A DNA stretch of 55,287 nucleotides from Streptomyces sp. AP-93 (GTDB lineage: Bacteria > Actinomycetota > Actinomycetes > Streptomycetales > Streptomycetaceae). A program made the position numbers and the translations under genes. Of this stretch, positions 43,198-50,897 are shown piece by piece. The notes beneath the pieces are model-generated. The model did no database searches and was not told where the DNA came from. It saw nothing but the letters and a program-made list of their open reading frames with translations. Location of the stretch: positions 1 to 55,287 of the forward strand of contig NZ_JALGBX010000039.1 in NCBI RefSeq assembly GCF_022808175.1, written 5' to 3'. Positions within the stretch are counted from its first letter, which is position 1. Each line of letters starts with the position of its first letter.

Positions 43198-43647
43198 CTA
43201 TACGCGGGGCGGGCGGGCCTCGTACGGGGTGGAGAGGACCACCGTCGTGCGGGTGGAGACGTGGGCCAGGGCGCGCAGGCGGCCCAGGAGGTCTTCCAGC
43301 TCCAGCGGGGTGGCCACGCGGACCTTGAGGATGTAGTTCTCGTCGCCCGCGACGCTGTGGCAGGCCTCGATCTCGGGAACCCCGGCCAGCCGCTCCGCGA
43401 TGTCGTCGGGGGCGCTCGGATCGAAGGGCTTGACCGAGATGAAGGCCGTCAGGGGAAGGCCGACGGCCTCGGGGTCGACGACCGCCGCGTAACCGCGGAT
43501 GACCCCGCGCTGCTCCAGCCGGCGTACTCGCTGATGGACCGCCGACGTGGACAGTCCGGTGGCCTTGCCCAGGTCCGTGTAGCTCATCCGCCCGTCCCGC
43601 ACGAGCAGATCCACGATCTGGCGGTCCAGCTCCTCCATTGCGCTCAT
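43198..43647 (-). CDS. Lrp/AsnC family transcriptional regulator
   Basis: A 149-residue feast/famine regulator. The HTH is in LDRQIVDLLVRDGRMSYTDLGKATGLSTSAVHQRVRRLEQRGVI (two blocks) and the RAM ligand domain follows (AFISVKPFDPSAP...CHSVAGDENYILKVRV). It probably senses an amino acid. TAAGTT lies 8 nt before the ATG at 43647, so the transcript may have almost no leader. The target is unknown. It is divergent from the hypothetical gene at 43857 across about 210 bp, a likely shared control region. Confidence 0.92.
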   Translation of the reverse strand: MSAMEELDRQIVDLLVRDGRMSYTDLGKATGLSTSAVHQRVRRLEQRGVIRGYAAVVDPEAVGLPLTAFISVKPFDPSAPDDIAERLAGVPEIEACHSVAGDENYILKVRVATPLELEDLLGRLRALAHVSTRTTVVLSTPYEARPPRV

Positions 43648-43856
43648 AGCCGCACAACTTACGGCCCCGAACCGTTCTGGCCCAGCCGTGTCCACGGATT
43701 GAGGTGGCACCTGCGGCAGGCATGTGACCAAGGCCACAGGCGTATGCGGGCGTACGGCGGCCGGATGTGGTTACTCGTGCCGCGCGACGGGAAGTGCTTG
43801 GGGTGGCCGTGGCCGAAGAACCTGCCCGCCCGGCCCACCCAAGGGGGAGTACATCC

Positions 43857-44312
43857 ATGCTGAACACCAAGCGCGCCGGTCGTACCGAACCGGAGCCCCT
43901 GGAAATCGTCGAGAGCGGTTACGCCGACGACGACGACTACCTCGAATACGCCGAGGGCTTCGAGATCCACCACGCCACCTGCCCCGACTGCGGCCAGTCG
44001 ATCGCCCTCGTCGCGGACGAGGAGTTCCTGCCGGAGCACGCCCTGTGCCTGACCCCGTGGAACCCCTTCGGGCTCACTGTGTGCGCGGGCACCGGGCGGC
44101 CGGCCTCCGACGCGCTGCCCACCCTCGGCTTCGGTGACGACGAACTCGCCCAGGAGCTCGAGCTGGAGCCCGTCGTCCACCTGGCGCTTCCGCAGGGGCT
44201 GGACTGGCGTACGCAGCCCTTCTCGCACGTCGGAGGCCCCGGCTCGCGTCCCGTGCGGATGCCGGCGCCCGCGGCGATGCCGCAGATGCGCCAGCACGCG
44301 CAGGCCGCCTGA
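43857..44312 (+). CDS. Conserved hypothetical protein with zinc-ribbon-like CxxC
   Basis: A 151-residue acidic soluble protein. It has EIHHATCPDCGQSIALVADEEFLPEHALCLTP, where one CxxC plus a later Cys/His set could bind metal. It is rich in Glu/Asp in the first third (SGYADDDDYLEYAEGF) and has a Pro/Ala/Met-rich C-terminal tail. Function is unknown. GGGGGAG with 7-nt spacing marks the ATG at 43857. Confidence 0.82.
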   Translation: MLNTKRAGRTEPEPLEIVESGYADDDDYLEYAEGFEIHHATCPDCGQSIALVADEEFLPEHALCLTPWNPFGLTVCAGTGRPASDALPTLGFGDDELAQELELEPVVHLALPQGLDWRTQPFSHVGGPGSRPVRMPAPAAMPQMRQHAQAA

Positions 44313-44340
44313 GCCGCGGGCCGGGCGGCTACCGGGGCGT

Positions 44341-45444
44341 TTACCAGTACGTTCCCTGCACCATGGCGGTGAGACTGGCATGGTGCAGGATCAGGCTGTC
44401 CGGATCCGCCGGGATCTCCACCTCGCCGAAGTGCGCCTGCCGGTAGGCGATGCGCAACATCACGATCCCGTGCCGCAGGGCGGCGTAGAGCGTGTGGAAC
44501 TCCATGTCCCGCGGCGCGTGCCCGGTGAGTTCGGCGTACCGGCGTTCGATGTCCTCGCGGCGCAGGAAGCCCGGCAGGCCCGGCTGGCCGAAACCGACGG
44601 TCAGGTCCTGGAAGAACCGGTGCAGGTAGACGGTCCAGCCGAGGTCGACCTCGCGCGGGGCGCAGGCCGCCATCTCCCAGTCGAGTACGGCCACGGGTTC
44701 AAAGCCGTCGGCCTCGTAGATGACGTTGCCGATGCGCGCGTCGCCCCAGTTGAGGACGGCCGGGCCGCCCTCGCCGTCCGGCCAGAGCTCTTCGAGGCGG
44801 GCGAACGCCCGCTCCAGCAGCGGTGATCGGGACTTGCCCGCCACCACCCAGTCGTAGTAGGCACGTTGGGACTCGACGTGACCGCGCAGCGGGCTCCCGT
44901 CGCCCTCCGGGAGGAGGAACCGCGCCTCCTCGGGCGGGAACTGGTCGTGCAGCCGGGCGAGGAGCGCGATGCTCGCTTCCTGGAGCGCGGCGCGCTGCGC
45001 GTCGGTCGCGGCGTGCAGCCAGTTCCCCTCGTAGGTGTAGGGCATCACGTCGGGCGGTACGCGCCCTTCGGCGCGGGCCATCACGAAGAACGGGGCCCCG
45101 AGCGGGCCGGGGTCCTCTTCCAGCCACTGCACGCGCGGGACCGGCAGGTCGGTGTGGGTGGCGACCAGGCTCATGACCCGGTGCTGGCAGGGCATGTCAT
45201 AGGTGGGGAAGACGGTGTAGGCGGCCGGGTCGGCGGCGAGGCGCAGGGCGCAGGCCCGGATCGGGGCGTCGGGGTGCTCTATGTCGAAGAGCAGGGTCTC
45301 GCTGGACATCCCGTTGGAACCGGGGACGGAGATGTTGGTGACCTTCGCACCGGGGAGCTCGGTGTCGAGCCAGGCGGCGAGGCGCCGGCCCAGCTCCTCG
45401 GGTTCGCGGGTGGAGGTACGGGGGCGCGGTGCCGGTCCTGCCAT
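44341..45444 (-). CDS. Phosphotransferase-family protein (APH-like kinase fold)
   Basis: A 367-residue protein of the ACAD10/11-type aminoglycoside-phosphotransferase-like family. The catalytic loop reads LNWGDARIGNVIYE, with Asp and Asn kept but Trp where most APH kinases have His. The metal aspartate is in VLDWEMAACAPREVDLGW. These proteins are thought to phosphorylate hydroxy-acyl-CoAs or other small alcohols in fatty-acid or sterol metabolism. AAGGGG precedes the ATG. The upstream gap has tandem GAGGTT/GAGGTC hexamers (about 45471-45494). It follows the 45530-46663 gene on the same strand, possibly as one operon. Confidence 0.88.
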   Translation of the reverse strand: MAGPAPRPRTSTREPEELGRRLAAWLDTELPGAKVTNISVPGSNGMSSETLLFDIEHPDAPIRACALRLAADPAAYTVFPTYDMPCQHRVMSLVATHTDLPVPRVQWLEEDPGPLGAPFFVMARAEGRVPPDVMPYTYEGNWLHAATDAQRAALQEASIALLARLHDQFPPEEARFLLPEGDGSPLRGHVESQRAYYDWVVAGKSRSPLLERAFARLEELWPDGEGGPAVLNWGDARIGNVIYEADGFEPVAVLDWEMAACAPREVDLGWTVYLHRFFQDLTVGFGQPGLPGFLRREDIERRYAELTGHAPRDMEFHTLYAALRHGIVMLRIAYRQAHFGEVEIPADPDSLILHHASLTAMVQGTYW

Positions 45445-45529
45445 GGGAAACCCCTTCTCTGGCTTGGCTGTTGAGGTTGAGGTTGAGGTCGAGGTGCTGG
45501 TGCCGGTCGTTCCGTTTGGCGGGCCGGGG

Positions 45530-46663
45530 CTACGGGGCCACCGAGCTGTAGTCGGCGAAGCCGCTGGGGTCGTGGCGGCCGAAGCTGCCGTGCTCGAAGA
45601 TGCCGTAGCCGGTGCGGCCTTCGAGGGTGAAGCGGGCCGAGTGGTCGGTGACCCCGAAGGCGGCCATGGGGTGGGCCGCGGGGTCGGAGAGGTCGTAGGT
45701 GCGGCGGTCGGTCCAGGCGCGGCCCTGCCAGGTGCCGTGCTGCCAGTCGGAGGCGGGCGGGTAGCCGGCCCCGACGGCGAGCGGGGAGGAGTTCAGGATC
45801 TCCACGCCGAGCTCCAGGGGTTTGCGGCCGGCCGGGTCGGTGAGGTGGACGACGGCGCTCTCGGGGTGGCGGCCGCCCGGGCGGTAGCGGATGTCGGTGT
45901 GCGGCCAGCCGAGCTGTACGTCGTGGCGGCCGCTGCCCTCGGGGAAGACCTGGACGGCCTCGCTGAGGGCCCGGTGGCCGTCGGCGTCCTCCTGGGTGAT
46001 GACCATCAGGAAGCGGTCCTCGAACCGGACGGGGATCCAGAGCCAGTGGAAGCCCTCGGGCCGGTGCTCCTCGGCGGCGCGGCCGCCCTCCTCGCCGGGG
46101 ATCGGGCGCACGCCCCAGCTCCGGTCGCGGGTGCCGGTCCAGCCGGCGTCGAGGGTGAACTCCTCGCCCTTGGCGCGGATGGTGCCGGTGACGCCGCCCG
46201 CCTGGACGAAGCGGCGGCCTTCGAGGATGAGGCGGTCGCCCCGGCGCTGGGTGTGGTGCGGCTCCCAGACGGCGGGGAACTCGGCGGTCCAGGTGATGTC
46301 GTACGAGAGCCCGTCGGGGTCCTCGGGGTCGGCGGCGCAGGAGAGGGTGAGCCGCCGGAGGGGTTCGTCGACGGTGATGCGGAGCGGGCCGACCGAGAGG
46401 TTCATGCGGTCGTCGGTGAGGGCGTCGGAGGCGCGGACCGCGAGGAGTTCGTCGCCGACGCGGAGGGTGGCGTAGGCGTCGATGACACCGGCGTTGGGGT
46501 AGACCCCGAGGCCGAGGATCAGGACGGCTCGGCCCGCGTGGTCGAAGACGTGGAAGATGCAGCGGTCGTAGGCGTTGCGGTCGCCGGTGACGAGGTGCTT
46601 CATCGACAACGGAGCCTGGTGGATGGGGTATTCATCGAGCGGAACGGGCCGGTCGGCGGGCAT
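45530..46663 (-). CDS. Conserved hypothetical protein (DUF7064/7065-like, beta-rich)
   Basis: A 377-residue soluble protein with mostly beta-strand text: RAVLILGLGVYPNAGVIDAYATLRVGDELLAVR, LDAGWTGTRDRSWGVRPI, and GFHWLWIPVRFEDRFLMVITQEDADG. It resembles the lipocalin-like/AttH-type family that often sits beside phosphotransferase and acyl-CoA genes, but I recognise it only loosely. The catalytic role is unknown. The ATG at 46663 has GGAGG 6 nt upstream. The upstream DNA has tandem GGGTGC hexamers (about 46674-46705). Confidence 0.75.
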   Translation of the reverse strand: MPADRPVPLDEYPIHQAPLSMKHLVTGDRNAYDRCIFHVFDHAGRAVLILGLGVYPNAGVIDAYATLRVGDELLAVRASDALTDDRMNLSVGPLRITVDEPLRRLTLSCAADPEDPDGLSYDITWTAEFPAVWEPHHTQRRGDRLILEGRRFVQAGGVTGTIRAKGEEFTLDAGWTGTRDRSWGVRPIPGEEGGRAAEEHRPEGFHWLWIPVRFEDRFLMVITQEDADGHRALSEAVQVFPEGSGRHDVQLGWPHTDIRYRPGGRHPESAVVHLTDPAGRKPLELGVEILNSSPLAVGAGYPPASDWQHGTWQGRAWTDRRTYDLSDPAAHPMAAFGVTDHSARFTLEGRTGYGIFEHGSFGRHDPSGFADYSSVAP

Positions 46664-47411
46664 GGCGGACCTCCGGGTGCGGGTGCGGGTGCGAGTGCGG
46701 GGGGTGACACCTGGGCGGAGATGACGGTACGTCAGATTGGTGGGTGGGGGCCAGGGTTGTGGCACGAACTGGCAGGGAGACACGTCGTGCGGGGGCCCGG
46801 TTGGGGCCGGGCCGGCGGTGGGGTGGGGCCTCCTGGCTCCGGGGGCTCCGGGGGCTCCGGGGGCTCCGGGGGCTCCGGGGGCTCCGGCCGAGTGTGCGGG
46901 ACGCTTCCCGGTTGGCGCTGATCCCGCTCCTGCTGGGGGCGGGGCCCTGCGGGGCTGTCCCCTACCCGCCCTTCCACCGTTCCCCGGGCTTCGCCCGGAC
47001 CCGGTGCCGTTCCCGGGGGCCAGCCCCCGGACCCCCGCGCCTCAAACGCCGGCGAGGCTGGAATGCGGCCGGAGGGCGCCGTTCCCGGCTGTTCCCCGGG
47101 CTCCGCCCGACCCGATGCCCGGTGCGGCGCCGTTCCCAGTCGCGCCCCGGGCTTCGCCCCGGACCCTTGCCGGGTGCGGCGTCCCTCCCGGCCGGTCCCC
47201 GGGCTTCGCCCGGACGCGGTGCCCGGTGCGGCGCCGTTGCCGGGGGCCGGCCCGCGGGCCTCTCACGTCGGCGGGGCTGGAATGTGGCCGGAGTTGGCCG
47301 GGGTCGGGCCGTTGGTGCGTGCCGACCGGGGGGAGCCTGCGTCGGGGGTGTGGGGAAAGGTCGAACGGATGGGCGGGGTTACCCGTGGGTCCGGTGGCGC
47401 GTTGGCCCGGT
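46664..47411. repeat. Gene-free repeat cluster (intergenic repeat copy B)
   Basis: No gene seen in 748 bp. It contains GGGTGC-type hexamers near 46680, five exact copies of GGGGGCTCC (46841-46885), and an element like copies A and C from about 46941 ending in CCTCAAACGCCGGCGAGGCTGGA (47039 on). Then come three more hairpins of the CCGGGCTTCGCCCGG type near 47095, 47146 and 47197, about 50 bp apart. A final GGCGGGGCTGGA unit is near 47269. These look like decayed tandem copies of one hairpin unit. Confidence 0.8.
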
Positions 47412-47636
47412 ATGACCACGATGGAGACTTCCACGCCGAGGGTGGGGCGTCGACGGCGGGCGCCCGCCGAAGGGTACGAAGAATCGGTTCGGCAGGCCCC
47501 CGACCCGCCCATTTACCGTGCGCTGCTCACCCGGTGGGAGGAGGACGGCCGGACCGTGCCGGGGCAGCGCGATCCGGAGTGGTCCCGGATCGCCTCCTCC
47601 CCCATTTGGCCGACCGGCCCCCTCTTCGGCGGCTGA
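47412..47636 (+). CDS. Small hypothetical protein
   Basis: A 74-residue basic-to-acidic soluble protein. The N-terminus is Thr/Arg-rich (TPRVGRRRRAPAEGYE). The C-terminus (PPIYRALLTRWEEDGRTVPGQRDPEW...IWPTGPLFGG) has real-protein composition and resembles small conserved Streptomyces proteins. No domain is recognised and no good ribosome-binding site precedes the ATG. It is convergent with the GNAT remnant, 4 bp from its stop. Confidence 0.55.
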   Translation: MTTMETSTPRVGRRRRAPAEGYEESVRQAPDPPIYRALLTRWEEDGRTVPGQRDPEWSRIASSPIWPTGPLFGG

Positions 47637-47640
47637 CCGC

Positions 47641-47955
47641 TCACAGAGCGAGCAGGCCCGCCGCCGTCGGACGGAAACCGCACCGGGCGTAGAACGCGCC
47701 GAGGTGCGGCTCGTAGTCCACGTGCAACCACTGCGCGCCCGCGCCCCGCGCCGCCTCGGCCGCCCGTCCGGACCAGGCGCACCCCGAGCCCGTGGCGGCG
47801 CTCGTCCGGGTGCACCGTGCTGTCGAGGACGAAGGCGTGCGCGCCCCCGTCCCAGGCCACGTTGGCGTAGCCGACGGCGTGTCCCGGTGCCCCGGCCAGG
47901 ACGCGGAGAACAGTCGGTTCAGCTCGGCGTCGGACAGGGCCTCCCGTACGGTCAG
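47641..47955 (-). pseudogene. GNAT N-acetyltransferase pseudogene
   Basis: Three reading frames together give a GNAT protein. Frame one has VREALSDAELNRLFSASWPGHRDT; the frame then shifts into AVGYANVAWDGGAHAFVLDSTVHPDERRHGLGVRLVR, which carries the acetyl-CoA loop RRHGLGVRLV. It shifts back to RAAEAARGAGAQWLHVDYEPHLGAFYARCGFRPTAAG. About 20-25 residues are missing at the first junction compared with the usual family layout. The start position is CTG, overlapping the acyl-CoA dehydrogenase stop as CTGA, where ATGA or GTGA would be expected. All three changes indicate an inactive remnant. Confidence 0.85.
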
Positions 47956-49121
47956 CGGGATTCCGGGCCCGCCAGGTGGCGGGCGATCACCATGCGCTGG
48001 ATCTGGTTCGTGCCCTCCACGATCTGGAGGACCTTCGCTTCGCGCATCAGCCGCTCGACCGGGAAGTCCGCCGTGTAGCCGTAGCCGCCCAGCACCTGGA
48101 CCGCGTCCGTCGTGACGGCCATCGCCGCGTCGGTGCAGAAGAGCTTGGCCATCGCCGCCTGGCGGGAGAAGGGCTTGCCCGCGTCCCGCAGCCGGGCCGC
48201 CGCCAGGTACAGCGCGCGGCCCGCCTCGATCTTCGTCGCCATGTCGGCCAGCATGAACCGCAGGCCCTGGAAGTCCGCGATGGGGTGTCCGAACTGCTTG
48301 CGGTCCAGGGCGTAGGCCAGGGCCTCGTCCAGGGCGGCCTGCGCCACGCCGATCGCGCAGGCGGCGATGCCGAGGCGGCCCGCGTCCAGGGCGGCCAGGG
48401 CGATGGTGAAGCCCTGGCCCTCCTCGCCGATGCGGCGCGCGTCGGGGACCCGTACGCCGTCGAAGTGCAGCTGGGCGGTGGGCGAGCCCTTCATGCCCAT
48501 CTTCTTCTCGGGGACCGCGGCCGTGAGGCCTTCCGCGTCGCCCGGGACCAGGAAGGCCGTGATGCCCTTCGGGCCGTCCGCGCCGGTGCGGGCCAGCACC
48601 GTGTAGAAGTCGGCGACGCCGCCGTGGGTGATCCAGGCCTTCGTGCCGCTGATCAGCCAGTCTTCGCCGTCCCGGACCGCCTTGGTGGTCAGGGACGCGG
48701 CGTCCGAGCCCGAGGCGGGCTCGGAGAGGCAGTACGCGCCGAGCAGTCCGCCGCCGAGCATGGCGGGCAGGTGCGCGGCCTGCTGTTCCTTGGTTCCGTA
48801 GCCGGCCAGGCCGTGGCACGCCAGCGAGTGCACGCTGACGCCGAGCCCGACGGTCAGGCGGGCCGCGGCCAGCTCCTCCAGCACCTGGAGGTAGACCTCG
48901 TACGGCTGGTCGCCGCCGCCGAAATCACCGGCGTACGGGAGCCCGAGCAGTCCGGCCTCGGAGAGCAGTGCGAAGACCTCACGGGGGAACCGGCCGGCGT
49001 CCTCCTCCTCGGCGGCCCGGGGGCGGATCTCCCGCTGCGCGATCTCGCGTACGAGCGCGAGCAGGTCGCGGGACTCCTCGGTCGGCAGCGATCGGTCCAC
49101 CTGCGGCGCGCGGTCGGTCAT
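47952..49121 (-). CDS. Acyl-CoA dehydrogenase
   Basis: A 389-residue FAD flavoenzyme for the first step of acyl-CoA beta-oxidation or a related branched-chain path. Motifs are AYCLSEPASGSDAASL, ISGTKAWITHGG, and the C-terminal VQVLGGYGYTADFPVERLMREAKVLQIVEGTNQIQRMVI in parts, with the catalytic glutamate in the EGTNQIQ region. The substrate chain length is not evident. The ATG at 49121 follows GAGGAGAG 8 nt upstream. The GNAT remnant was once translationally coupled to its end. Confidence 0.93.
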   Translation of the reverse strand: MTDRAPQVDRSLPTEESRDLLALVREIAQREIRPRAAEEEDAGRFPREVFALLSEAGLLGLPYAGDFGGGDQPYEVYLQVLEELAAARLTVGLGVSVHSLACHGLAGYGTKEQQAAHLPAMLGGGLLGAYCLSEPASGSDAASLTTKAVRDGEDWLISGTKAWITHGGVADFYTVLARTGADGPKGITAFLVPGDAEGLTAAVPEKKMGMKGSPTAQLHFDGVRVPDARRIGEEGQGFTIALAALDAGRLGIAACAIGVAQAALDEALAYALDRKQFGHPIADFQGLRFMLADMATKIEAGRALYLAAARLRDAGKPFSRQAAMAKLFCTDAAMAVTTDAVQVLGGYGYTADFPVERLMREAKVLQIVEGTNQIQRMVIARHLAGPESR

Positions 49122-49265
49122 GGCGGCGCTCTCCTCACTCGTCAAGCACGGGGCGGCGCGTGAGGGTGGTACGCGTCGCCGGGTCTCGGGGCTCACAACC
49201 GATGGCGCCCTCCCGGATCGCGGGAAGGTCCAGTTCAAGGGGCTGCGGCGGTTGAGTATGCCCGA

Positions 49266-50150
49266 TCAGGGGCTTCCCGTCACGGGCACGGGATCCTCCT
49301 CGGGTACGGGCGGGGCCGGGCACTCGGGGGCGAACTCCTCGATCACCGTCAGGGTCGCGCGCAGCGTGCGCACCAGCAGGGCGCCGAACTCGGCCCGGTC
49401 GGGGTGGCCGCGGTGCCCGGAAGCCCCGGGTCCACCGCCGTCCTGCGCCTGGGTAAGGCCGTGCTCAAGGGTCTGGGCAGGGGGCTCGGCAGGGGTCTGG
49501 GCAGGGGGCTGGGCGGGGGTCTGGGCAGGGGTCTCGGCAAGGGGCTGGGCGGAGGGCCGGCCGGCAGTCTCGTCAGGGGCCTCGCCGGGCGTCTCGCCGC
49601 AGGCCTGCGCCGGGACCTGCGCCGGAGCCTCCGCCGGGCCGATCCAGTCGAGCGTGCTGCCCTCGACGCCCGCCAGCCAGCCGACCAGTGCCAGCCGGGC
49701 GATCGGCGGGATCTCTCGGTGGCCGTACGCGCCTTCCGCGATGGTCGCGATGAGTTCCTCGCGGACGGCGTCGCGGATGGCGAGGACCTCGGAGTCGGAG
49801 CCGACGCCTCCGGTGACGATGGTGCGGTACGCGGCCTGGTGGTGCTCGGCGTAGTACAGGTAGCCGTCGATGGTGGTGCGCACCCGCTGCGCGTTGGGCA
49901 GCTCGCTCTCGCCTGCCGCGCGGGCCACGAGCTCGGCCACCGAGTCCTCGACGATGGCCAGGTAGTAGCCCCGCTTGCTCTTGAAGTAGTAGTAGATCAG
50001 CCCCTTGGCCACGCCTGCGTGCTTGGCGATGTCGTCCATGGAGAGCGCGTCGTACGAGGTGTCGGCGAACAACTTGCGCCCGATCGCTATCAGTTCGGCC
50101 CTCCGAACCTGCGAACGTCCGGTCGTTCCGCGCTGTTGACTATTATTCAA
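49266..50150 (-). CDS. TetR-family transcriptional regulator
   Basis: A 294-residue TetR regulator. The N-terminal HTH is clear: RAELIAIGRKLFADTSYDALSMDDIAKHAGVAKGLIYYYFKSKRGYYLAIVEDS in parts. The ligand domain runs to about residue 180. An unusual inserted tail of Pro/Ala/Gln/Glu repeats (AQPLAETPAQTPAQPPAQTPAEPPAQ) occupies about 180-245 before a final helix. No ATG exists at the right place; the TTG at 50150 fits the HTH spacing and has AGGG upstream. This start lies inside the divergent promoter at 50136-50165, so the product probably regulates itself and the DUF6230 operon. Confidence 0.85.
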   Translation of the reverse strand: MNNSQQRGTTGRSQVRRAELIAIGRKLFADTSYDALSMDDIAKHAGVAKGLIYYYFKSKRGYYLAIVEDSVAELVARAAGESELPNAQRVRTTIDGYLYYAEHHQAAYRTIVTGGVGSDSEVLAIRDAVREELIATIAEGAYGHREIPPIARLALVGWLAGVEGSTLDWIGPAEAPAQVPAQACGETPGEAPDETAGRPSAQPLAETPAQTPAQPPAQTPAEPPAQTLEHGLTQAQDGGGPGASGHRGHPDRAEFGALLVRTLRATLTVIEEFAPECPAPPVPEEDPVPVTGSP

Positions 50151-50165
50151 ATTCAGCCCTAGCCT
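50136..50165 (+). promoter_or_regulatory. Vegetative-type promoter of the DUF6230 operon
   Basis: TTGACT (50136-50141), an 18-bp spacer and TAGCCT (50160-50165) match the HrdB-type consensus well. It drives the rightward DUF6230 gene starting at 50262 and overlaps the start of the divergent TetR gene, giving the regulator direct access. Confidence 0.7.
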
Positions 50166-50261
50166 CGAACTGCCACAGGAAGCCCGCAGTATGGCAGACC
50201 CCTGTGCACCCCCCCTCTGCACTCCCCCTGCGCACCGGACGACGTACGGGAGGACCACATC

Positions 50262-50897
50262 ATGGGCAACGGCAGGACGAGCACGGCGAGAAGGACGCGA
50301 AGGACCCCCGAGGGCCGGGTCGACTGGAAGAAGACGGCCGCCGTCGCCATGCCCGCGGTCGTCGCGGTCGGGGCGATGGCGATGGTCATGGCGCAGGGCG
50401 CGCTCGCCGCCTCCTTCGCCGTCTCGGGGACCAGCTTCCAGGTCTCCTCGTCCAAACTGAGCAGCAAGGGCCTGGCCTCCTACGTGCACACGGACCGCTC
50501 CGTCGACGGCAAGGGGCATCCCGTCGCCCTGCTCGGCATCGGCGAGGCCACCCTCACGGACATCTGCCAGGCCGCCGAGGTGGACACCCCGGTGGGCAAG
50601 GTGGTCTTCAAACTGACCGCCGGCGGCCCGGCCGGCAACGTCACCGCCAGCAATCTCGTCATCGACGGCGAGGACCTGGCCGGCGACGCCGTCTTCGGGA
50701 CGGCCCAGATCGGCCGTGACGCCTCCACCCTCGACCAGGTCGGCGGGATCAAGGGCGAGGCCGGCAAGTTCGGCCTCCAGGCCGGGGACATCGAGGTCGT
50801 GGACGTGAAGTCGCACGCCTGGTCGGCGACCGGCGGCAACTTCCACCTCAAGGGCCTGAAGCTGAACGTCAGCCTGGACGGCAAGAAGTGCTTCTAG
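50262..50897 (+). CDS. DUF6230 family secreted/membrane-anchored protein
   Basis: A 211-residue protein. After a basic N-terminus one hydrophobic helix (AVAMPAVVAVGAMAMVMAQGALAA) probably acts as a signal or anchor. The rest is beta-rich (FAVSGTSFQVSSSKLSSKG, KVVFKLTAGGPAGNVTASNLVIDGEDL, GNFHLKGLKLNVSL) and faces outside. It matches the Streptomyces DUF6230 pattern; function is unknown. It overlaps the DUF6114 gene by 10 bp, forming a three-gene operon behind the promoter at 50136. Confidence 0.88.
   Translation: MGNGRTSTARRTRRTPEGRVDWKKTAAVAMPAVVAVGAMAMVMAQGALAASFAVSGTSFQVSSSKLSSKGLASYVHTDRSVDGKGHPVALLGIGEATLTDICQAAEVDTPVGKVVFKLTAGGPAGNVTASNLVIDGEDLAGDAVFGTAQIGRDASTLDQVGGIKGEAGKFGLQAGDIEVVDVKSHAWSATGGNFHLKGLKLNVSLDGKKCF

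Noticed and set aside
46664..47411. CRISPR-like array from regularly spaced hairpins
   Set aside because: Repeats are imperfect GC hairpins with related spacers and there are no cas genes.
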